Source of the DNA: Aphidius gifuensis
Taxonomy: Eukaryota > Arthropoda > Insecta > Hymenoptera > Braconidae
Direction: 5' to 3'
Assembly: GCF_014905175.1 (NCBI RefSeq)
Contig: NC_057791.1
Location: 8,814,492 to 8,878,491 of the forward strand
DNA: 64,000 nucleotides
In this document: in pieces, positions 54,250-62,649 of the stretch
Numbering within the stretch: position 1 is the first letter of the stretch
Layout: each line of letters opens with the position of its first letter
The notes under the pieces: generated by a model
The model's input: only the letters and a program-made list of their open reading frames with translations
Told to the model about the DNA's origin: nothing
Database searches by the model: none
Position numbers and translations under genes: made by a program

Positions 54250-54983
54250 TTATTTATTTTTATTATTATTATTATTATCTATTAATTGGGCACAGCCTTC
54301 ACAATGACCAAATTCATTTACAATTGGTTTTCCCCAGCAGAGATCACATTTAGTTTTGTTTAGTGATTCTTCGAGCTCATGGATTTGGTTTTGTAAACAT
54401 TTTATTTTATCATCTACAAGTTGTTGTCGTTTTTCAAAAATTGGATTGGGTATTGGTGATGGTTGTGGGATATGTGGTTGTTCACCCATCTGCCATTTTT
54501 CATGACAGCCTTTACAAAATTGACGATATGGCGTTGCTGCTTTATTTGGGCATTGATAACCCTCGCAGTCAACGCAGAAATCTGTAATATCTACAGAATC
54601 ATTTTTTGGCTTTGAAGACCCTGCTTCAGCCCGATATTTATTTTTTTTATCATACTTCTCAGCAACATTATTTTCGTTCATAATCGGGGGTGGTCCCGAT
54701 GACGATGACGATGACGATGACCCCGATGACGATGATGATGACGAAGACGTTGACGATTGGCTTAATATAACCACGTCATCTACAATACAAAAAATATATA
54801 TGATTAATATTATCATTTTTTTTTTTTATATTTTAAAATTTCATTTATTTATTTATAAAATATTTACCTTCATCATCATCTACGGCTATTATTTTTTTGC
54901 CGTGTTTCCCGGATCGAATAGGTAATACTGGATCCTCTTTTTCAGTATTGCCATCTTTACTGCGTTCTGTAATAAAAAATATA

Positions 54984-55026
<43 letters not shown>

Positions 55027-56355
55027 TTTACTAAAAATATTTACCTTCATCATCATCTACGGCTGTTATTTTTTTAGAATTCATTGTAATTCGTTTAGTT
55101 GGTGGTAATATTTTCACCGACGTAATTGCTAGTTTTTTAATTTCTGAATATATTTTTTCTCCAAGACCATTTGCTTCAAGAGCATTTTGTACTAGATCTG
55201 TAACATAAAATTATTATCATTATTATTATTATTTTATAACGCGTTAAAATATTATGAACAAAAAATATTTCACCTCCTAAAAACTTATCCAACTCCTCAT
55301 CAACTGGTTCATTTTCTTTTATCTCCAACTCTGCATTGGCAAACAGTTCCGCCGCTGTTTCATATTTTCGGTCTGTGTTAGCCATGTCATTTTTTTCAAC
55401 ATCTACGGGTATTTCATTTTCGACCCCTGGGCCATCTACAGGTGTTTCATTATTATTTGCCTGTACAGTCTCGTCAACTGTGATTTCATTGTATATCATA
55501 ACTTCGCCAGTCGGTATTTCATTTTCGACCACCGGGTCATCAACTGTGATTTCATTGTATATCATAACCTCGTCACTCGGTATTTCATTTTCGATCACTG
55601 GGTCATCAACTGTGATTTCATTGTATATCATAACTTCGTCACTCGGTATTTCAATGTCTTTAAAAAAAAAAAGAGAAAATTTATTTATTTATTTGTTAAA
55701 AAAGTATTAAAAATTTATTTATTGAAAATTTATTTGTCAATAAAAATATTGAAAATTTATTTATTGAAAAATTTATATGTTAAAAAAAAAGTATTAAAAA
55801 TTTATTTATGGAAAATTTATTTCTTGAAAAAAGTATTAAAAAAATTTTTTTTATTGAAAATTTATTTGTTAAAAAAAGTATTAAAAATTTATTTTATTTA
55901 TTAGTTGAGAAAAAAGTATCATTGAAAATTTATTTACCTAAAAACATCATATCATCCTCATCAGCCTTCTCAAAATCCTTTACCACATCTTCACACTGTA
56001 TAGAACTTTTTTTATGTATAACACTTTTTTCACTTTTATCATGAACTCGTTGTATAATCTTTTTGAACTGTATTTCTAACTCTGGATATTTTTCTATATC
56101 TTCTATATCTGTCGGGTTACCGAGTAATTTATATCGAATAAAATCATGGAGTTCCCTATCTTTTTTAGGAAATTTTTTAAAAAATCCCGGGATCCAATCG
56201 CCGCGGGCAATCACAGTACACTTTAAATTTTTCAGCTCACTCAACAGTTCAGGATATTTATAAATTTCATGTATCCATTTTTTATCATGGATATCTCCTA
56301 CTTTTTTTTTTTTACAACTAAACTCAACTTCGTTTGTTTCAAGTGCGCGTTTCAT
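54250..56355 (-). CDS. Five-exon spliced gene of Polinton B encoding a 527-residue zinc-binding-like protein
   Basis: Exons on the minus strand: 56355-55938, 55657-55274, 55197-55045, 54966-54868 and 54779-54250. All four introns begin GT and end AG, all interrupt after the first base of a codon, and the joined length is 1,584 bases, a multiple of three with no internal stop. Exon 1 starts MKRALETNEVEF and is basic and helical. Exon 2 has three acidic 22-residue repeats (VMIYNEITVDDPV-ENEIP). Exons 3 and 4 both end in K-K-I-x-AVDDDE. Exon 5 has a long Ser run and then two Cys clusters, C-x2-C-x4-C...C-x2-C (CVDCEGYQC, CKGC) and C-x2-C-x12-C-x2-C (CDLC, CEGC), likely zinc sites, ending in an Asn/Lys tail. 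I do not recognise the family. It lies next to the right TIR. Confidence 0.75.
55470..55657 (-). repeat. 66-bp tandem repeat coding for 22-residue units
   Basis: Three near-identical in-frame copies of a 66-bp unit within exon 2 of the spliced gene, coding for I-P-x-x-E-V-M-I-Y-N-E-I-T-V-D-x-x-V-x-E-N-E. A fourth, shorter and diverged version (NETPVDGPGVENEIPVD) follows. Confidence 0.85.
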
Positions 56356-57488
56356 TTTTTATTTTAGTTAAGATGTGACTGAGTGGACCCGGAAAACACA
56401 ACTGACACTTGTCGTGAAAATTTTCAGGGATGATAGTCAAAATAATTTTAGTCAGGCCCATTTTCCCACCATCATAAATACTTATCATTTCTAATTGGTC
56501 CATTTTTGCTAAGATGTTGCCAATAGAAAATCAGAAAATCAAAAAAAAAAAATAACAGGTGTATCTTAAAATTTTTAGAAATTTGTCGGTAAAACCTACT
56601 TAAATACAAAAAAATAACCCACTGTTTTTATGACTCTTTTCCACGTACAAAAATCTGTAAATACCCATCGCAAGTCGCTCGTAAAATTAGATAATAAACA
56701 GCAGGAACATTTAGAAAAAGTCTATCGAAAAAAAATTAACCCTCGGTATGGAAATCTGAAAAACATGCAAGTCGTAAAAATAAAATAACAAAAGCAACAT
56801 TTTAAACTTCAGAAAAATTTATGTCGTTCGTAAACTAAATTAACAGCGGGATGATTTTTTCTATTCTACCCTTATACGATTTGAATACGAAACTAAAAAC
56901 TATATTAAAAAAACTACTTTTATCTATGTTTTCTTGAAACTCTATTCTTTTTCCCTACTATAAAACTAAACACATGTATTTCAAAACTAACCCCGAAAAA
57001 ACTATACTAAAAAAACTAAACAGAAAAACTATATTAAAAAAACTACTTTTATTTATGTTTTCTTGAAACTCTATTCTTTTTTCCTACTATAAAACTAAAC
57101 ACCTGTATTTCCAAACTAAAGCAAAAAAAACTATACGAAAAAAACTCTACTGAAAATTCTATACTAAAAAAACTACTTTTATTTATGTTTTCTTGAAACT
57201 CTATTCTTTTTTCCTACTATAAAACTAAACACCTGTATTTCCAAACTAAAGCAAAAAAAAAACTATACGAAAAAAACTCTACTGAAAATTCTATACTAAA
57301 AATACTAACCCAAAAAACTATACTAAAAAAAACAACTGAAAACTCTATGCTAAAAAAACTATCTACCTGTACGATTTCCTTATTCTATGCCTATACTACG
57401 CTTACCTATGCTCTATTCTTATTCTATTTCTATACTACGCTTGGCCTATGCTCTATATGTACTTCACCGTTGCCCCGTGACGTCACCC
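56356..57488. repeat. Subterminal region with ~130-bp tandem repeats
   Basis: A unit with ACTACTTTTAT-TATGTTTTCTTG, TACTATAAAACTAAACAC and AAAACTATAC recurs at about 56913, 57043 and 57173. The strand is strikingly A-rich and G-poor. 56356-56900 is unique, with no gene seen. The region would contain the promoter of the spliced gene. It joins the right TIR. Confidence 0.7.
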
Positions 57489-57697
57489 ATGCATTTTTAC
57501 TACGCGCCCTTATTCATTCATCCTATACTATATACATTCACACACATACCTCTCTCTCACACACATACCTCTCACTCGCACCCTTGCTATTTTATTTTTA
57601 CCCCATGCATCCTATGCGGGCCCTTGCACAACACACACGAGGGGAAAGGAGGGGGAACCAAATTCCCGGAATTCGCCCAGAAGAGCCTCCTTCTACT
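57489..57697 (-). repeat. Right TIR of Polinton B
   Basis: Inverted copy of 37773-37981, 209 bp, no difference seen. Long open frames on the plus strand here are TIR sequence. Confidence 0.95.
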
Positions 57698-57703
57698 TGA
57701 GTG
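57698..57703. repeat. Right target-site duplication of Polinton B (TGAGTG)
   Basis: Same six bases as 37767-37772, directly outside the TIR tip. Confidence 0.95.
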
Positions 57704-58042
57704 CATTTTCTTAATCCTAAAATTGTTGGATTTTTCTTTTGTTTTTCAGATAATTTATCCCAAATTTCATCTATTTGGTGAGAACCAAATTTGATAATTG
57801 CCATTATCGGAAGTTTTCTAATTTCAGCTTGAGCTAAATCCGCAATATTATCCACACCACAAAAATGTATTATTGATTTTTTCATATTGGCTTTTGTTGT
57901 AAAAGTCTTAATATACCATGACTTTATCCGCTCAACGTTTTCTAGAGAGCATTTATAAGACTCACAGTGTAAATGCATCTGTGAATGTCGTATAGCTGGA
58001 TGTTCTTCTTCTAATATTTTTATATCTGGACATCCTAGCTCA
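57698..58042 (-). pseudogene. Middle part of the Polinton A cargo gene
   Basis: About 114 codons between element E12 (upstream) and Polinton B (downstream). They contain ELGCPDIK, HSQMHLHCESYKC, an ERIKSWY helix and IIHFCGVDNI. The frame is open from the CA duplication of E12 to the TGAGTG duplication of Polinton B and continues at 37766. The LGCP...C-x-x-Y pattern is found in uncharacterised insect proteins. Confidence 0.8.
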
Positions 58043-58586
58043 CACTCAGAGAAGGATAAGTTAACAGTTAACATACCAATATGTTTACATTAAACATACA
58101 AAAGTTTAATGTTAAGATATATATATTAACAATAAACATAGATATCTTAACTGTTAACATACGCATGTTTATAGTTAACATACGTATCTTTACGCGGCCA
58201 AATATTTTGATGCGCCAGTCTACTTCTTGTCATCTTTTTTTTTGACATTATATTGTGATACTATTCTAATTGTAATATAATATAATATGTACTCGTGTTG
58301 TCATAAATTTATTTAAATTTAGTTTTTTTGTAAATTCATTCTTAATTTTACATTCAATTTTCATATTTACATACGTAAATGTCTTCAACTATCAGCCTAA
58401 CCTTCAAATTGTGTCAATGACAGATATCTTAATAGTTAACATACGCATATTAACTATTAAGATACGTATGTTTAATGTTAATATATATATCTTTGATGTA
58501 AACATATCAGCCACCACCCATTTTAACATGGCATATGTTAACATTAAACAGGATATGTTAACTGTTAACATATCCTTCTCTGTGTG
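58043..58586. mobile_element. Small TIR element E12 inside the cargo gene, CA duplication
   Basis: It starts CACTCAGAGAAGGATAAGTT and ends AACATATCCTTCTCTGTGTG, with CA at 58041-58042 and 58587-58588. The arms carry GTTAACAGTTAACATA and its inverse, and the body repeats GTTAACATACG / CGTATGTTAAC many times. 544 bp, non-autonomous. Removing it with one CA keeps the cargo gene frame. Confidence 0.9.
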
Positions 58587-58938
58587 CATTTAAGTTGAAA
58601 ATTGTTTTTGGATTATTGCGTATAACAAAAGCTAACCACTTTTTTTTATCTTCACCTTTTACGAATAAGTATGAAAATTTTTCAATTTCTTGATCAATAA
58701 TATTTGCGATTTCGCTATATTCTTCACTACCAAATTCCCAACACATACCATGATAGGTTGATTCACATTTAGGTATAATTTTATTGAATTTATCACTTAA
58801 TTGAGTTCTTTCACAAGGTGGTTTGAATATTTTAACTATTCGTTTAAGTTTAGAGCTCAATGGTTGAATAGCCAGCTCTTTTAACACGAATAAACCTTGA
58901 TCTTCTTGAAAACCTTGGAAATCGATAAATGCAGACAT
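58587..58938 (-). pseudogene. 5' part of the Polinton A cargo gene
   Basis: It starts at the ATG at 58936-58938 (MSAFIDFQGFQEDQG) and gives 117 codons up to the E12 insertion. Features: D-F-x-GF, V-L-K-E-L-A, I-F-K-PPC, H-G-M-C-W-E-FG and a VKGEDKKKWL helix. With the segments 57698-58042 and 37655-37766 the gene has 268 codons. It is the rightmost gene of Polinton A, about 190 bp inside the right TIR, and homologous to 38280-38873 of Polinton B. It is interrupted twice and so is not expressed as one protein unless both elements are removed. Confidence 0.8.
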
Positions 58939-59126
58939 TTTTTTTTTTTTTGATAAATGATGTACACTCTAAGATGTAGAAAATCTAACTAATAATATTT
59001 TTCTACAATATTAATTTTAAAGCAAGTTCTTCCTCTTCTAAAATTACTCCCACTATTAAAAAAATCTCTCCCGCTCTACTTGGTTTTAAAATAATTTTTA
59101 TTTAGAAATGATATAATAAAATAATA

Positions 59127-59438
59127 TTATAAACAATAAATTAAAAAAAATTAATTCCATTTTCCAACAAACCATTTTTTAAAACAAAGTATCACTCACC
59201 TCACCCATTTCCATCACAAGTTGCTGCTGTGGTTCTGGGGATAGCGTGCTGGACTTTCACTTTGAACGTCCACCCTTCAAATCTCCCTCTAAACACTTTT
59301 TTTATTATTAAAAAAAAAAATGGCGGCGCGTCTTCTGCCTTTCACTACTTTCTCCCTCAACCTCCCTCAACCACCCTCACGCACCACCCACCCGCCCATG
59401 AATATTAAGTGTGCCAGAACTCTTATAACTCCTCTACT
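59127..59438 (-). repeat. Right terminal inverted repeat of Polinton A
   Basis: Inverted, diverged copy of 9756-10068 (about 80-85 percent identity by eye). The outer tip reads CTCTTATAACTCCTCTACT. It includes a duplication of TTGAGGGAGG-type sequence not present on the left. Confidence 0.85.
59222..59288 (+). other. tRNA-like module inside the right TIR of Polinton A
   Basis: GTGGTTCTGGGGATAGCGTG (A-box/D-arm-like), CTGGACTTTCAC (anticodon-arm-like) and CACCCTTCAAATCTCC (degenerate T arm) are in tRNA order and spacing. It is the partner of 9904-9972. Degenerate, so probably not functional. Confidence 0.5.
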
Positions 59439-60237
59439 TTAATTGAACATTTACTATTGCTGAAAAATTGAGTTCACTAAAACTTCAATTTATATATATC
59501 AAAACGTCCTCAAAATATCTTATCTATAGTTTTTCGTCTGTATATGGGCGTAAAAAAAAAATATCTTCATGAAAGCTGCACGGAGAGAATTTTTTTGTGA
59601 AATTTACAGGGTAACCACGACAGTTGGGATCGAAGTGACATGCCTGGTAATTATTATTTGGTTTTTGTATAGAAAATACAAAGCCTTTGGTTTTATTTAC
59701 GTTGGCACAATGTGAAAAATTCGTAATTTTTACAGGGGTTTCCTTACTTATTTACAGTGTGTCTAAATATGAATCTCTGGCAAATTGAGATATTTACATG
59801 GTCATTAAGAATATTAATCTGAATTGTAGTAATTTCTCTATAGTATGAATGATAAATATTGAGCGTATTTATTTACAGCAGGTAATTGACAATTTATATC
59901 CGTAGGACCCGTATATTTCTACAAGGAACCATGTGAATTTTGTGTCTTTACTTGTTTATATGAAATTCGATAAATAACATTTTTATTTTTACAGTGTTAC
60001 CATGTAAAAATAAACCGATATTATTTTTTTTTTTTCAATAAATCTTACTCAGGTTCAATTCAATGATGACATATTTATTTTTACAGTGTAACCATGTAAA
60101 TTAAAAAAATATTAGCTAATGTCTACAGAAAAAATAGAACTTGATTAATTAATTAGTGATCTGCTACTAATCCTTGGTATTTTACTTTATAAAACAAATA
60201 AAGAATATGCAATTTATTTTAATAAATAAAAATGACC

Positions 60238-60604
60238 AAGGAGAAGCAGTAGCTAAAGAAAAGATGTACCTATGAAATTATTGTTGCCAAAGAATTATGT
60301 TTCAAGAAAATATATTTGCTTGGAAAATAGATTAGAATAGCAACTGCAATTCCTTAGCTACATCTTCGCCTTAGCTACTGCTTTTTCTTGGGATTTTTAT
60401 TTATAAAATAGATAAAATACATGTTATATTATTTTTAAAAAATAAAAATGGCAAAAAAAAGCAGCAGCTAAAGGAAAGATGTAGCTAAGGAATTAATGTT
60501 GCCAAAGAATTATGTTTTAAGGAAATATATTTGCTTGGAAAATAATTTTTTGGCAACTGTAATTCCTTAGCTACATCTTTTTCTTATCTACTGCTTTTCC
60601 TTGG
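60238..60604 (+). repeat. Two tandem copies of a ~155-bp hairpin
   Basis: In each copy CCAAGGAGAAGCAGTAGCTAA or its like is paired with TTAGCTACTGCTTTTTCTTGG about 120 bp further on, around a shared centre AGAATTATGTTT-AA-AAATATATTTGCTTGG. The two copies are about 205 bp apart. Confidence 0.7.
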
Positions 60605-62193
60605 TGTGACGTACTCGCTTTTGCAATTACGATTTTCACAATGTAATTCGATATATTTTAAATTTAAATTAATATTTATCAGCATTTTGTCAAATTGTAA
60701 ATTAATAAATTCTTTTCTTCTCATTTTGCTGAAACATACAATATTTCAAGTCCGTTGAACCGAAGCTAAATAAAGTCAGCAATAATTAATTGCTGATTAT
60801 TATGAGAACCGTTTATAATTATTGGTCAAAAGATATTCCTACCATAAAATATTATTGTTTTGAGGTCTATAAAAGCTCACGTATTTTCGGAAACAACTGC
60901 TTTTGTGAATAACTAATTATAAAGGTAACATCTACCTTTCTTTCGGCATATATTTTAAATCATGTAATTTATACAATAAATAAATAGTTTTACTTTAATT
61001 TGTGTTGTTAAATTAATTAACATTTACGCCATTTTTATTATCAAGTGATTATCATCAAGACATTTTCCATCTACAAGGTCGACCATCCAGATTGACAACG
61101 CCTTAAAAACCTTTTTGATATTCACCTCTAACATCTTTAAAAATAAACTACGCACATTTACCCTTAATCCTGTTACCCGGTTGGGAATAACTAAATAGAG
61201 GACTTTAAAATATTGTTTATGTAATTAAAATATTGATAATACTTTTCTTAAAATAATATATTATGTTATAGACCTTTTTTTAAAAAAATAATTATTAAAG
61301 TTGGCTAATTTTAGAGAGGTTAAACATGGGCTCTTATGGGAGGGGATGTTTGAAATTTCTTTGATCATAACTAAATGACATTTATAAATATAAGATTTTA
61401 TTGAAAAACTGATAGATAATAGTAAAAATAATAAGGAATTTTTTAATATCTGGTTCATATGGGGTTATAGTACTAATTTTTAAGTATTAATTAAAAATAT
61501 GTGGTAAAAACTTGTTTTTTACTGATTTTCTAATGAACAGCCATATAATATTGAAAAAGCAGGAAAATTTAAACTTGCAGAAAAGAAACTTGATTACAAA
61601 ATAATGGGGCATCATAAATGCAAGTATTAATGGAAATATTATTAAAAATATTTTTATTAACTACATAAAATTGAGATTGATAATGAATATTAATATTAAT
61701 TGGATACAAATAAAAAACTTGATATTGATGCAAATCAGTGATGCATACTAACAAAAAAAAATTTTTGTGCGCAATATTGAAATGAATATATGAAATATTA
61801 TAGAATAATTGTTTTCATCAATATATAATTGATTTTTATTGAAATATATTGCATAACATTGATTTATTATGGAAAAAATAAATGGTTAACGTAAAAAAAA
61901 TGATCACGAAAAGTTCAAACTTTTGGTTTTTTGGGGTTGGTATGACAAAATCTTCAATGTAAAAAGCATATGATTTTATTTAGGACATGCCCACAAAATC
62001 TAGCTAAGAATGTACCTTAAATTTTTTTATACATTTTTAATGTTTAAATTTTTTTTATATTATTCTATTATATTATGTTACGATTTAGTATCCTTAATAA
62101 TAAAAAAAACTTTTCTCATGTATTCAGTGTAGATCATTTCTAATAAGGATATATTATTTATACTTATATAATATTTTATACTTTTCACAATAG

Positions 62194-62285
62194 CGCGCGA
62201 TAGCTTAGGGGATATGGCACTCGGTTTAGAATATAGGTTCCATAGGTTTAGGTAGACTCACAGGTTCGAATCCCGGTCAGGACAG
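62194..62285 (+). other. tRNA-like module in E9
   Basis: A-box-like GATAGCTTAGGGGATATGGCA, a canonical T arm ACAGGTTCGAATCCCGGT and a long insert with GGTTTAGGTAG between them. It is similar in order to the module in E2 (20839-20932). A leucine-type tRNA with a long variable arm could be the ancestor; the acceptor stem is not convincing. Confidence 0.5.
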
Positions 62286-62649
62286 TCATCACAAAAAAAA
62301 AAAACAATGAGCAATAAATATAATACTATTATTTTTTTTTTTTGCTTTATTTAGCATTGGTTAAAAAAAAACTAAAAATTTTATTTTATTTTTACATGGT
62401 CACCCTTAAAAAAACTCATTAAAAGACATTTCAATTTTACATTGTGGTATGTGAAAAAGAAAAAATTTTAAAAATATAACATTCGTTTTATTTCCACATG
62501 GTACACTGTGAAATTTCCAATGTATACACAGAAATTAACAAGTTCTCTTTTTTAAATTACATTGTTGGCGCTTCGATCCCAACTGTCGTGGTGACCGTGG
62601 AAAAATAAATATTTTTTTTGGTAAATTTCACAAAAAAATTTTCTCCGTG

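Larger units (their letters stand above)
37773..57697 (-). mobile_element. Polinton B (complete, 19,925 bp, young)
   Basis: It is bounded by 209-bp TIRs that I read as identical and by a perfect 6-bp duplication. It contains the complete Polinton core: polymerase B, integrase, packaging ATPase, adenain-like protease, double-jelly-roll capsid and penton. It also carries extra genes: an envelope fusion protein, an IAP, a five-exon gene, an unknown 258-residue protein and a cargo-family gene. All read leftward. It interrupts the cargo gene of Polinton A. Identical TIRs indicate recent insertion or recent terminal conversion. Polymerase and integrase are frameshifted, so this copy could not move by itself as it stands. 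Confidence 0.95.
9756..59438. mobile_element. Polinton A (old Polinton/Maverick, heavily interrupted)
   Basis: The limits are set by inverted repeats of about 312 bp at 9756-10068 and 59127-59438, both beginning AGTAGAGGAGTTATAAGAG from the outside. The termini of Polinton B begin AGTAGAAGGAGG, so the two ends are of the same kind. Inside lie a protein-primed-type polymerase B, integrase, packaging ATPase, maturation protease, penton and major capsid genes, the full Polinton set. The span is 49.7 kb. Removing Polinton B (19.9 kb with its duplication) and the inverted-repeat elements at 10594-13128, 13709-19072, 19793-22270, 22580-23773, 23861-24240, 31626-32342, 33089-34246 and 58043-58586 leaves about 15.4 kb. 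TIR identity is about 80-85 percent by eye, which points to an old insertion. No clean 6-bp target duplication survives. Confidence 0.85.
59579..62649. mobile_element. TIR element E9 (CACGGAG ends, TG duplication)
   Basis: It begins CACGGAGAGAATTTTTTTGTG and ends CACAAAAAAATTTTCTCCGTG (62649), with TG at 59577-59578 and 62650-62651. A second inverted block, CACGACAGTTGGGATCGAAG / CTTCGATCCCAACTGTCGTG, is shared just inside. The interior has two hairpins (60238-60392, 60446-60604), a tRNA-like module, and repeated TTTACA-GGT-ACCATGT motifs. No transposase over 3.07 kb. It lies 140 bp outside Polinton A. Confidence 0.9.

Noticed and set aside
54363..54587. Plus-strand ORF opposite exon 5 of the spliced gene, and plus-strand ORFs at 55336-55710
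   Set aside because: Shadow frames of the minus-strand exons; the plus-strand repeats simply mirror the 66-bp coding repeat.
9750..59444. A clean target-site duplication for Polinton A
   Set aside because: ATTATT and TTAATT match at only 4 of 6 positions in AT-rich DNA, not better than chance.
62194..62285. A functional tRNA gene (also the modules at 15723, 20839, 31833 and 32139)
   Set aside because: The B boxes are good, but acceptor stems do not pair and all lie inside mobile elements. Without a covariance-model score I call them tRNA-like only.
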